Positions 34,927 through 45,917 are shown, counted from the stretch's first letter. The stretch: DNA of 64,000 nucleotides from Chamaea fasciata (GCA_029207755.1 JARCOQ010000002.1:12353156-12417155); one strand, 5' to 3'. Made by a program: numbers and translations. The notes: generated from the sequence alone by a model not told the origin.

Positions 34927-36729
34927 TTATTCCTGGTCATGGCATACATTGCTCTCTTCCTGTAAATATGTTTCTGAGGTTCCTTCAAGAGAATCAGTCA
35001 TATTATCATTCCTGTACCGTCTGGAGTTCTGTGCACGAGAGACCGGAGCAACATTGATTCTAGATGGGGTCTTTGTGGTAGGTGTTTCTCTTTTCAGTTC
35101 ACGTACCTGGGTTGCTAAGGAGGAGGTGGGTTTTCCATGCCACTTCCTCATGTCTTCTCCATGCTCCCGAAGAAAAGACCAGAGGTTACCTCGTGGTGTG
35201 TATCCTCTCTTCCTGGCTGGGGAGCGCCTGCTCCTAATGGCAGAGACTCTAATCGACTCTGGTGGGATACGGTAAATTTCTTCTTTAAGTTCTTTTTTCA
35301 GTTTCTGATGGCCTTCTTCAATTAAGTTCTGGACTTGCTCTGCCAGTCTTGTTTCCACAGACGAGACATGGGTACGAACTGGAGCAGTGACAGTGTCTTC
35401 GTAAATCCTTAGTTTATTAGCCAAGACACCTACCCTGTCTTCACCTTCCCTCCATTGCAGTGTTGCCAGGTAACGTGAGTACATTTCGGGTCTAAGCCGT
35501 GCAAATCTCAACCACATCCGTGATGTGCACTGGACACCATCTGGGTTTTTAGGAAATCTCTCATTTTCTGAAAAAATGATCTCCAACACAGCCAATTCCC
35601 TCAGGCATTGGATACCTTGTGCTATTGTGTTCCATTTTCCTTGGTGCACTTGGAGGTTTTCTTTACAAAGGTATCTATCTTTCACACTTGTTAGCAGTCG
35701 CTGCCAGAGGCTGAGAGGTTCTTGAGTTTTCCGAATCCCCTGGTCAATGACCACATCCCGGGACAGCGATCCCAGTTGCCTGGCCTCACTTCCATCCAGA
35801 ATGGTGTCATTGGCTGCAGCGTCCCAGATGCAGAGCAGCCAGGTCAGGATGGACTCGTTGGTCTGGCGGGGGAATTCCCTTCGCAGGTCACGCAGCTCAC
35901 CCAGAGACAGAGAGCGAGTGATGATTTCTGGCTCTGTCTCTTCTGCTGATTGTGAAGGTCCTGCTGCACCCTCATCAGTCACTATGCGGACTGATTTGGT
36001 CTTTGATTTTTTTTTCTTTTGAACGGGGGCAACTGCTACTGATTTAGGCTGTTCCGGTTCGGTGATGGTTTGTGTGGAGATGCTGATGACACCTTTGGTC
36101 CTTTTCTCTTCTGTGACAGTCTGCATGGATGTGGACACTGTTGCCTCACTTTTGGCTTCTTTCTCCTCTGTGACGGTCTGTGTAGATGAGGACACTGTTG
36201 CCTTGCCTTTGGTTCCTTTCACCTCTGTGACACTCTGTGTAGACACTGATATTGTTGCTCTGCTTCTTTTTCCCTCTTCCTCTTCCTTCAGAACAAGCTG
36301 TATCACACCATGTAGTGTTTTGATTCTAAGCATGGTGCGGGCCGTGCAGAGAAGACAAGGCAGGACTAACAACAACATCATGCTGTCCTTGGCATCCAGA
36401 GGGTATTCCATATTTTCAAAAACTGCTGTGTCATGCCTGAAAAGCTGGAAAAAATCATTCTTCACCCCTCCCCACAGGGGCTGGGTGAGATTGTTGAGGC
36501 CCCAGATGTAGCATCCTAGACCAGAACAAGAAAACAAAAGTGGGTGTATATTCTGAATAATGTTCATTGCCTCAGAGTTTATCAAGCAATGGACATAATA
36601 GACCACTAAAGCAATTTTAGTACCATACCCTGGTCTACGCAGGAACATTAAGACTGGCAGATAGTGCCCCAGTTGTGGAAAAATATAGAGGGATAGATAT
36701 AAGACACATGTAAGCATGTTGAGTATCAT
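34927..36729 (-). CDS. Gag polyprotein of the ERV-L-like provirus, open over 600 codons
   Basis: First in-frame ATG after the primer binding site, with an in-frame TGA seven codons upstream. Layout: residues 1-135 contain three hydrophobic stretches (about 5-30, 38-80 and 116-131); 158-231 hold four repeats of about 19 residues with an 'STQTVTEE'-type core; 236-270 are basic then acidic. Residues about 270-440 form a globular, probably capsid-like part with 'LRELAVLEIIF'; 455-490 are likely coiled coil; 497-510 are very basic. No CCHC knuckle and no clear late-domain motif are seen. In retroviruses Gag assembles the particle; ERV-L gag also gave rise to mouse Fv1, a capsid-binding restriction factor. 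The hydrophobic N-terminus is odd for Gag and may be open leader; internal Met at 107 or 117 are alternative starts. Ends at TAA (34927-34929). Confidence 0.8.
   Translation of the reverse strand: MILNMLTCVLYLSLYIFPQLGHYLPVLMFLRRPGYGTKIALVVYYVHCLINSEAMNIIQNIHPLLFSCSGLGCYIWGLNNLTQPLWGGVKNDFFQLFRHDTAVFENMEYPLDAKDSMMLLLVLPCLLCTARTMLRIKTLHGVIQLVLKEEEEGKRSRATISVSTQSVTEVKGTKGKATVSSSTQTVTEEKEAKSEATVSTSMQTVTEEKRTKGVISISTQTITEPEQPKSVAVAPVQKKKKSKTKSVRIVTDEGAAGPSQSAEETEPEIITRSLSLGELRDLRREFPRQTNESILTWLLCIWDAAANDTILDGSEARQLGSLSRDVVIDQGIRKTQEPLSLWQRLLTSVKDRYLCKENLQVHQGKWNTIAQGIQCLRELAVLEIIFSENERFPKNPDGVQCTSRMWLRFARLRPEMYSRYLATLQWREGEDRVGVLANKLRIYEDTVTAPVRTHVSSVETRLAEQVQNLIEEGHQKLKKELKEEIYRIPPESIRVSAIRSRRSPARKRGYTPRGNLWSFLREHGEDMRKWHGKPTSSLATQVRELKRETPTTKTPSRINVAPVSRAQNSRRYRNDNMTDSLEGTSETYLQEESNVCHDQE
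36037..36258 (-). repeat. Tandem 57-bp repeats within gag
   Basis: Four units of about 19 codons (residues 158-231), the last shortened and more diverged. Each has the order hydrophobic-Ser-Thr-Gln-Thr/Ser-Val/Ile-Thr-Glu followed by Lys-rich residues. The units differ by several substitutions each, so the array predates this insertion. Confidence 0.85.
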
Positions 36730-36788
36730 AGCAAACAGGTGTCTTCTTCAATACAAAATTGTAATTCTGACTTGTCTCAGTGCCTTGA

Positions 36789-36806
36789 GCCGCGCATTGG
36801 GCGCCA
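36789..36806 (-). promoter_or_regulatory. Primer binding site, tRNA-Lys type
   Basis: Minus-strand TGGCGCCCAATGCGCGGC lies four bases (tttt) beyond the 5' LTR end. The first ten bases equal the complement of the 3' end of tRNA-Lys1,2, and about 15 of 18 match by my comparison. This is where minus-strand DNA synthesis would begin. Confidence 0.75.
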
Positions 36807-36810
36807 AAAA

Positions 36811-37329
36811 TGTAGCGGTTTGAAAGCAAAACAAATGAGAGGCTCCAAGTCAGAGATACAATTTAATAGAAAAAAAGAAAAGAAAGTAAAATAAAATAGA
36901 TGCAATAATACAAAAGACCACTGACATAGTCAGAATACAACCTGAGCAGAGTGATGGAAGCAGTCCAGATGAGGTGGTCTTCCTGAAGCAGTGATCCTGT
37001 AGAAAGGTCTGGTAGCTCGGGTCCTCTGGGAATCCAGTGGGTAAGCGCCCCTCTTGTGTTCAGAGTCTCAGCTTATATCCAGGCTGGAATGCTTGGTTCC
37101 TCCCTCTGGGCGGAGCATCTCACAGTGGGATGGTGAGTCATGTGATAAGGCCTGATTGGCCCATTAACAGGAGGTAGTCCAGGAGGGGGTTATCTGTGAG
37201 CTGTGTGGCAAAGGTGCTGATGGGCCCATTAACAGAAGATAAGCCAGAGTGGAGGAGGCAGGGAGCCCTGCCTCACCTGGTTTCAACAGTTCATGAAGAT
37301 GGTGGTGGAATATACTTCAACCTAGGACA
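36811..37329 (-). repeat. 5' LTR of the provirus (519 bp)
   Basis: Same structure as the 3' LTR: TG...CA ends, TATA-like element at 37071-37079, ATTAAA at 36862-36867. It contributes promoter and enhancer functions for minus-strand transcription toward gag. Flanked on its outer side by ttcct (37330-37334). Confidence 0.95.
37071..37079 (-). promoter_or_regulatory. TATA-like core promoter in the 5' LTR
   Basis: GATATAAGC on the minus strand, about 210 nt upstream of the ATTAAA signal, a plausible U3/R arrangement. Transcription would start roughly 25-30 bp to the left. The element is identical in both LTRs. Confidence 0.5.
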
Positions 37330-38374
37330 TTCCTATATTAACTGTTCCTTGCAAAACAAAAATTGAAATACACTTATTTATATATAATGTATATACATAC
37401 ATGTACTTTCTAAGATTGTGTGGCAAGTGTTTTTTATGCCTGCCTGTGAACAGTTTTTAAAAGTTGCTGTTTTCAGCATTTTTCAGAAGTAGCAGAAAGC
37501 TGCAGCCTCCTTGCTTCCTCCCCTTCAACATTCATTTACTGTCTCTCTCAACAGAGATTCAGCTCATCTGTCATCCTCAGCAATAGCTAAAATTATTTTC
37601 AGCTCTGTCAGCTGGGAACTCACAAGGCAAGAAGACTAGACCAGAATTTCTTTTTGAAATTTCTAAATGAAATGTGGGCTTTATGTTTCCTGACCTATTT
37701 TTGCAAACACTTTCTTCTGAGTCAATGTTCAAATGTTACTTTTTTATACCCTCTGAATTTTTATTATTGGTAGTGCTTTATGAAATAATTGCTTTAGTTC
37801 ACATAGTGTCTCCATAATTGTCTATGTCAAATGACCATCTAACATTAACAATAGCAGTAACTGGGTTGATCCAAATATATCAATTGACTTTTGAAGGATC
37901 AGTTTGTACATGATTATTTTAAATGGTTTTCTAGAATACATAGATGGAGAGCTCTCATTCAAGATTTTTATTTCTGATTTCTGTGCTTATAGAGGATAAT
38001 ATGTTTGGGAAATTCACTGGGGCTTTTTGCACATCTCATCAGGGAGAGATGCTCGTTTGGGGAATATATTTGTCAGTAGAAACTCTAGTGGTGACATATA
38101 AAGATCTCCCTGTTGGTATGATTCAGGGTCTTGACAATTGTGAAGAAACATACAGAAAGATATCTCAAATATTTTCTCAGCTATGGAAGCCATGAAGGGA
38201 AAAAACACTCTGACTGAGACATTTATTGCTCAGGTGAAAGAAAGATTAAGAACATAGGATTTTTTTTCCTGTTGCTTAGTGGCAAAATATACAGATGTTT
38301 TATGTATCAATAGCTTTCAAATATTAGATGAATGATTTTTCTTAAAAAAATAAACCTCCCAAGAGTAAATAGGG

Positions 38375-38460
38375 ATTTTTTTTTTTTTTTGCTTGTTGGG
38401 TTTTGATTTGTTTTGGTTTTTGGTTTTGGTTTTTGGTTTTGGTTTTGGTTTTGTGTTTTT
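38375..38460. repeat. T run and (GGTTTT)n tract
   Basis: A T run is followed by alternating ggttttt/ggtttt units on the plus strand, almost free of A and C. Confidence 0.9.
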
Positions 38461-38790
38461 TAGGGCTTTTTATTATTATTTTTATTTTTTCTTATAAAGT
38501 AACATTTTGCTACCAATTCTTTTGTGGGGGAGCAGGAACAAGTGTAAGAGAAAGAAGACCAGTGTGAAGCAAAATGATAGTTCCTCTCTGCAGAATATCT
38601 TCTGCAGGTTAAGTTAGCAAATGTTGCTGCCACTGCAAACAGCAATAACAGATTCAATACACTGCATCACTAAATTAAATCTAATGCTGCATTTTTTTCC
38701 ACCAGTACTGTGAGGTAGTGATACTGAGATGCAGAGTCATGACTTACTCTTTACCTTTTACCATTGCAGTTCCCTGTGTCCATCAGAAAT

Positions 38791-38930
38791 AACAAATAAC
38801 AAAAAACAAAACAAAACAACAACAAACAAAAACCCCAAACAAACAAAAACAAACAAACAAACAAAAACCCCTAAAAAACAAACAAACAAACAAAAAAAAC
38901 CCCCAAAAAACAACAACAGAAAAAACCCCA
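38791..38930. repeat. A/C-only low-complexity tract
   Basis: About 140 bp of caaa, caaaa and accccaaac units on the plus strand. It is roughly complementary in composition to the G/T tract 330 bp upstream, so the two form a low-complexity inverted pair. Confidence 0.9.
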
Positions 38931-39600
38931 CTCTGAATATTTGAATATTTGATCAGGTATTCTGCAGAGATAAAAATCTCGAAAGGTTGAAATGGAGAAA
39001 ATCATTGTAAAATCATCATGTAAACCAGACTTTTTTTTTCTTTTTCCCAAGAGATGTAACAGTGCTTAAAAGACTGGAGTTGGAATAGCCATCTTTGTTT
39101 CCCTGTTATAACCTACATTCCAAGACCATTAAAATTCATTATATGTTTAAACATATTTTAAATTAAAATACAAACAACAGGAATTATTATAATGCACACA
39201 CTGTACTAATTACTAAAGTTCTGATAGGGAGTAAATGAATTGACTCTTTATTTCAACAATATTCAAAGATACATTGTTTACTAAATGAGCATCAGAAGGG
39301 GATTATAACTACAATAATTGTCAATGCATCTGTCTGGTTAGAGACTTAGGTGGAATGTCATGAACTTTGTGGCTAATTTCCTCCTTGCAGTTCATTTTAA
39401 AAACTGTGGGAGGAAAAAAGAATAAAAAGTATTCTCTCCTCTCTAATGTCCAGAGGTGTTAAATTTTGTGTGCATTATGAGGAGGTAATATAAATCAATA
39501 GATTCCCAGGCAAGGCACAAAAATTATTCCCTGAAGTTTTCTTCAAAACTTCTCTATTAGTATTGCTACTGTATGATATAAAGAAAAAAATTCACAGAGA

Positions 39601-39601
<1 letters not shown>

Positions 39602-39633
<32 letters not shown>
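39602..39633. repeat. Poly(A) tract, 32 nt
   Basis: Uninterrupted A run; no retrocopy body recognised on either side. Confidence 0.95.
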
Positions 39634-39637
<4 letters not shown>

Positions 39638-41166
39638 AGGAAAAAGATCAGTTTTCCTCTCCTTTTGCTGAGTTGACAAATTTCTTGTAAACTGACAGTG
39701 TAGACTATTATGTCTTTCTGTTTCCAGACCATCACCAGTTCAGCAAAAGGTAGATATATAAAGTCTTGAAAGTATGCAAAGTGTATGAATAACCATAAAT
39801 CCCATAACACACATCCTCACTGTGCAACAATACATTTTGACACATTATTTAACGGAAGACAAGGTAGTAGGATGAGTATTGAGGGCAGATTAGATATCTT
39901 TGCTCTCATATCTGATCATGAGTGCTTGCTAATGCTAAACATCTACTCCATTTTCTTTCCCATGAAAAGATAGTTTAATTGCAGCAAAGCATTATTTTCA
40001 ATTAACAAATGGTGGAAGACAAATATCCATCTAAGCATTCAATATTAGTATCTGAAGACAGAAATACAAGGCATTTTCAGGACAGTCTGATATTGTTTTA
40101 TTTAACAAATATTATAGGATACAAAACATAAACAAATACAAACCATGAATCTTCCTTTTTAGAACATGAACATTTCTTTGAGATTAAAAAAAAAATAATT
40201 AGAAACATTTTCTTTTGTTCTCTAAGTGATGTTTTGTCTGATGCACCAACATCACTTGTAGGAAAAGAGAGGAATGTATAAATTCTGTGCACTGAATTGA
40301 ATATATTTCCAATATTTTCACAGCCAGCACAAACCCAAACCCATTTTATAGATACTGCCAAGAACGCCTGCTATCTAGCAAATGGGCTCCCTCTCACTGC
40401 TGGTTACGATTATTTGCTGTACTTCTCCCCAAACCCATCCCAGTGTAGGAAGAGAGCTTATCTCCTTCAGAGAAGGCAAATGTGCATTAAGAAAACCTTA
40501 AATATCGCCTGTTTGTTTCCCTGATTTTTGATATTTTCAAGTTATTTTTCTGAAACAGGTTCAAAAATAAATAGAAAGCCTGCTTCTATTTGTCTTTTTG
40601 ACAAAGTCTGTAGATTGCAGATAACAGTAGAAATGATTACTACTACCAGGCAGACACTAGTAGAAATGTGTTTAAAGACATACTTATCTGCTCTTTTGTT
40701 TCACTATTTACTTATTTGTTTACTTTCCTGACCTTTTCTCTTGAGAAGCTGATGAACTGCTGCGATTGCTCCACAGCTCCACCTTACAGCTAAGTACAGC
40801 TTACTCTGTGTGGAGTCAGACTTCCACATCTGTCATGAATAGTTAATACTGTACAATTTAAAATTCTTGCCTAGGCTGTCATGCATTGCACATGGGTTTG
40901 AGCAGGTCAAGTTGAATTTTGCCAAACAGTGGAAAAGTAATAACACTGTTGTAATACGTATGTTAGTGAAGCAGACATGATTTACTTTTCTGTGTCAAAA
41001 CATCCACAACCCAGTCAGGAATATATTCAGTGATACTTGAAAGCAGAATAAGGAAAATGATCAAGACAGGTATGTACACACCCGGATGAACATAGATGTC
41101 CTCATTAATCCAAAATTGAAAAATCTTAGACGTCTAATTCTGGTTTTGATTTTTTGGGTTTTTTTC

Positions 41167-41705
41167 TGATGGTGAGGCCTTGGGAAGGCTGACCTGGAAC
41201 AGAGACTGGACAGAGCTAAGAGAATAAAGCAGATATTTATTAAAAGGCCTTTAAGGGTACACTTTGGGCAGTACAAGAATCTGGCCAGGGCTACACCAAA
41301 GATGGACCCAAAATGGTCACAAAAAATGGATGACTGGTCATGAGGTCTTACATTTTTGTAAATTTTGGTCTATTTGCATATTGGGGTTTAATTGTCCAAT
41401 TACAGCTTCAGATTATGAAGTCCCATCCTTGTTTCCTTTCTTCAGTCCACCGTTGTTTGTGCTTTTGGGCCTGAAACTTGTAAGCGTTGTCCTTGGTCTT
41501 CAGCAGGAAAGGATTTGTTTTGTCCACCTACTGTGTGAAGAGAGCTTACTGACACGAAGTTTGAAACTCAGAACTACACCCCTAGGCAGCACAGAATGTA
41601 AAAAAAATGGAAGTTAAAGCTTAAGGCATCAATGGTGGTCTACAAGAGCTGCTTAGGGAATTATTAAAAGAATGAAGAAGGTAGGCTGTGATCCCCTCCC
41701 TGACA
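41167..41705 (-). mobile_element. Solo LTR (avian ERV), about 539 bp
   Basis: On the minus strand it would begin tgtcagggaggggatcac and end near 'ggcctcaccatca'. A poly(A) signal AATAAA lies on the minus strand in the 'tatttattaaaag' segment near 41237. The segment 'ttgggaaggctgacctgga' at the left is characteristic of a known avian LTR type. No adjacent coding region. I did not find a matching target duplication, so both ends are approximate. Confidence 0.6.
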
Positions 41706-44700
41706 GTTGTCTGGTTCTGATGATTTTCAGCATATCATTACTTTTTTAATATTACAACTTTTTACACAGATTTTTTCAATCATTTTTTAAATTAATTTTT
41801 AACCATTATGTAGGTCCTATATATTTAAAGTGTCCTCTTACAAGTCTAGACTCATTATACACTGTGTGGCCAAAACTGTTACCTAATTGTGTCTAATATA
41901 TTCTAACTTTTCTGTGTAGAAATAATAATAAAGACTATTTTCTTATTAATATTGTCCGGCAACTCAACCACTGTCATGGACCAGTGATGTTACCTTGATT
42001 TTAAACTAAAAGGCCCTGGTCTCTTTAACATATCACCATTTAAAAATCTAAATTCTGATTATTAATTATTAATTATTTCATATCTTATTTTCCCTTCTTT
42101 TTGTTCCACAATATTTTTGAGATGGTTGATGCACTGTGCAGTTTTCAAGACAATACAATTTCTAAGATGATTATGCTTTTCATGTTCTTTATTCCTCACT
42201 TTCTAGCAGTTCTAATTTCCTTTGTCATGATATGAACAAATTGAGAAATAGTCATTCTCAGTGACCTTTTGAACGTTATTTAACTAATGTTATTTTGAAT
42301 GTAACATGTACCTAATGTTAGGCTGAATTGGTTCAATTTCAAGGGAAAAGCTTGAAAACAGGATCTAAGCATATCTGAAAAAAAAACCTTAAAATGCAAA
42401 AAGAGCAGCAAACAGAATAAAGAAAAGTCAAAGCTTGTCAAAACCTGTTTACAAGATGAAATCTCATAAATAATTTGGCTGTTCTTATAATTATTTTTAG
42501 TCTAGTGTTGACAGTATTGAGTTTTCCTTTCCTTTTTCTTTTTTCATCACACATATCAGCTCTCCACACTACCTTAAGTTTTAAAATATCTTTATTAATT
42601 TTTTTAATGAAGTTCCATGATTTTTAATGGGAAATTTTAAATAACAGACCTGATACTATATTGAAGATGAAAAAAAAAAATTGAAGGCTAAAAGAGAGAT
42701 TTAGTGGAGTGTTATGACTACAATATCATATTAAAATACCTTTTGAGTTTGTTTGGGGTTTTTTTATTTTAAATCATACTTAATTTCCAGTGTTTGATAC
42801 TTAATTTTCATTGCCAGCCAATGTCACAGATTTATTTTAAATTTGTAAGTGTAGCAGGGAAAATGGGTAGAGCCTGTAGATGACTTTATAAAGAACTGAA
42901 AGTATGAAAATATTTATCTAGTTTTGGAAAGCTCCTTCACTGAAGTTAGAAATAATCACAAAATCAGTGTTTCTCTCATGCATACACACAAAACCCAATA
43001 AAATGTACTACAAAATGATCCTTTGTGGCTTTAATTTCAAATGATTCCTTAATAATTAGATTACTTTCCTAATTTAAGGTGGCTGATTGTCCATTTTTTC
43101 AGTGAAGAATAGGTTAATTTGGTTTTGCTGTAGAAATATTTGTACTTTGCAGAAAACGACATATCTGTTATTTTTCTTTAATTTTGAAGATATTATGATT
43201 TGATTGATTAAATCTTGAAAATGAATGTCAAGACTTCAAAGGAACAAGAAAAACAAACAAGTCCCATTGGTGATACAGCATAAAAGATTCTTTATGTAGA
43301 ATGTTAGGCAGATACATTATTTCATCGTTCTTACCTTCTTAGACTTAAATAAAATGACACTTATATTTAAGTTTTCCTTTTTCTTAAAAATTATTTTTAC
43401 TCCAGCTCTACAAGTTCTCATGAAGGAAATCTTATAAATGAAATATTTAATCACCAAAACTTTCTCAACGGAAAAATTAAGTTATCTTTGAGACCACCCA
43501 GTGTGTAGCTGCTCATCCTTTATCTATTGACTGCCATTGAAAGCACTGAAAAAAGATTTATATTTATCCAGCATTGATTTCTTTTCCAATGGTTCTGTGT
43601 AATCCACATCAACTAGGATAACAAAAACCCTGCATGATCATTTACTTCAAAGCTTACATAATTCTGTTACTTGTAGAGCCTCTTTTAGTATCCTGTAATA
43701 GAAATCCATTGTGCTAGGGAAGGAAACTTGATTATGGTCTTCAGAGTAGTGATTTAGGCCTATGAACACCTTCATGGTTCTTACTTGCTGCTCAGATCCC
43801 AGGATGTCTACATGGATCTCTTTTCCTACTGATATCCATTTTGACAAAAACATAATTTGTTAAAGGTGGCCAAGTGAAGGTTTTGATAACCTTTTCACAT
43901 TTTCTCTGATCTCAAAGAGAATATTTTGTCCATTATAACCAGAGAATGCTGTGGGAACAGAAGGAAGATCATGAAAAGTGAGGCCATGGCACTGATATTA
44001 AATAACTATTTAATGTCAAAGAAGTGCTTTCCCAGAACTTTCTACAAGCTGCTGGTGTTTCATTTCTAATGAGATAAAAAGATACAGGAATTCTAAGTAT
44101 TTGTAAAAAAAAAATGCCATGACAGATAAAGAACTGATTTTTTTTTTTTTTCCTTTCTTATGGCTTATATTATTTAATGATCATCTGGGGAGAGAATGAA
44201 GCTTTGTAGCCAATGTCATTTGTATCCATGTAATAGAACTAAAGAGCAAAGAATTAAAAGACTTAATAGAGGATATGGCTGCTATTCTACTTCGTAATTA
44301 GGGAGGGGAGAGTGAGAATGAGCAGGAAAGTGATGACATGGCTGCACATCATGATTATTAGAATGTCCTTCCAATGATCCCTGTTCTGATAAAGGGTGGA
44401 ATTTACTCTATCAACTATGATGATACCGCAGAGAACATCTTTCACACTGAGACATCTGAAAGTTCTGTGCAATGATAAAACAATGTCAAGCAAACAGAGT
44501 AAAACCTATGTTTTCTACATGTGTTCTGTTTTCCATAAAGTTTAAGAATGTATATCTTAAAATATTGAGAAGTTTCTGAACTCTTTTTCAAGGGCTTCCT
44601 AAAAATTTGATGTGCTGAAGTAAGGACTAGGAGACCTGAAATGGCTTTGAATGTATGAATTATTGTTTCTAGCATATTTCTTATTCACTGTGTTCAAACA

Positions 44701-45347
44701 CTGAAATCTATTGATTTCTATGCCTCCAGTGGATTGGGATATGCTTTGGATAAAATGTGAAGAAATTTTCTTTCACTCATCACCCTATTATGGTGAATTC
44801 ATCTGGTTCAGGTGGAATAGCCTGGATAGATAGAAGTGTGGATCAAAAGGATGAAGCTTGTTCTGTGGCAACTGATCCACTTCCTCTCCAGCAATGCTGA
44901 CCATACTGACGTACAAACTCTCAGCCACTGCAGTATGACTGGGAACTTGGGAAAAGTAGCATGAAAACTGGAAATGTACACATTTTTGTTCAGATTTCAA
45001 ACAGCTATCATGTTAAGAACTCTCTAGGTCATTCTGCTTACTCTGTGGTTTTTCTTATAAACATTTTGAACACATGTATTCAGAAAGTTCTCTGAAATGT
45101 TTTAATAGTCAGGCAAAAAATAATTTTCTTTTCTGATTCTAAACTTTTTATACTCCAAAGTGTTAGGGACAATATGCAAAAATAAACAATAATTCCCTAT
45201 TTCTGTATTCTCACTGTGACCTCTTCTCTCCTCACTGTATCTTAAATGAATTGTACATTAGGTTTGTAAAAGAGCTAGTAAAGATAAATGATGCTACTGC
45301 TAAAAAGCTCAACAGTCAGGCGATTGTCAGGGTTTTTTGCTTTTTTG
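41706..45347. other. AT-rich unassigned sequence (3.6 kb)
   Basis: No gene or classifiable repeat recognised. Several minus-strand open frames of 68-77 codons (43647-43853, 44287-44675, 44788-45000) lack domains or splice logic. Confidence 0.5.
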
Positions 45348-45377
45348 GTTTGTTTGTTTGTTTGTTTGTTTGTTTGC
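45348..45377. repeat. (GTTT)n microsatellite
   Basis: Seven gttt units on the plus strand, just upstream of a CR1 fragment. Confidence 0.95.
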
Positions 45378-45409
45378 ATCCAATATTACCTAAATGTGTC
45401 CAAGAACTG

Positions 45410-45917
45410 TGGGACTTCACCTGCAGTGGGGTTTCAGCTCTCGGACCCTGACATAAGGACCTGGATTTGTTGCATTAAGTCCAGAGGAGGGTAATGAAGA
45501 TTATCAAAGGGCTGAAGCACCACTGTAGAGAGAGGTAAGAGAAAGTTTGGACTCCTTAGCCCAGAGAATAGGAGGCTCTGGGGAGACCCTTCCAGTTCCC
45601 AAAGGATGTCACAAGTAAGATGGAGAGGGAATTTTGACAAGGGCAGTTAATGACAGTATAAGGGGGAATGGCTTCAGACTGAAAGGGTTAGGCTTAAATT
45701 AGATAGTAATAAGAAACTCTTCCCCGTGGTGGTAGTGAGGCACTGGAACAGGTTACCCAGAGAAAGTTGTGCATACCCCACCTGTGCAAGGGTTCAAGCA
45801 CAGGCTGGAGGGGCTGTGAGCAACTAGTCTTATGGAAGGTGTCCCTGCCACAGAAGGAAGTTGGAACTGTATGATCTTTAAGGTCCTTTCCAATCCAAAC
45901 CATTCTGTGATTCTATG
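45410..45917 (+). mobile_element. CR1 LINE 3' end
   Basis: Plus-strand CR1, 5' truncated. Late-ORF2 text is recognisable ('aaactcttccccgtggtggt', 'cactggaacaggttaccc'), and it closes with 'ggtcctttccaatccaaacc' and two octamers, attctgtg (45902-45909) and attctatg (45910-45917). The frame is broken several times. Confidence 0.9.

Larger units (their letters stand above)
31120..37334 (-). mobile_element. Endogenous retrovirus, class III/ERV-L-like, nearly full length
   Basis: Order on the minus strand: 5' LTR (36811-37329), primer binding site, gag, protease, RT, RNase H, integrase, polypurine tract, 3' LTR (31125-31642). A 5-bp direct repeat ttcct flanks it (31120-31124 and 37330-37334). The ERV-L-like call rests on a Gag without CCHC knuckles, an RT with LPQG and YIDD, absence of env and a 5-bp duplication. 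The LTRs differ at 7 of about 517 aligned positions (1.35%) plus one indel, so the insertion is young. At rates of 2-4e-9 per site per year (an assumption) this is about 2-3 million years. Gag is open; pol is disrupted and cannot give a working enzyme from this copy. Confidence 0.93.
37335..41166. other. AT-rich unassigned sequence with simple repeats (3.8 kb)
   Basis: No gene seen. Contains the G/T and A/C tracts and the poly(A) run listed separately. The flanks of the provirus show no sign of an interrupted gene. Confidence 0.5.

Noticed and set aside
36062..36511. 149-codon plus-strand open frame
   Set aside because: Antisense shadow of the gag repeats; its repeats mirror the 57-bp array.
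36635..36829. 64-codon minus-strand frame spanning the primer binding site
   Set aside because: Starts inside the LTR, crosses the non-coding leader and overlaps gag in another frame; no viral protein is expected there.
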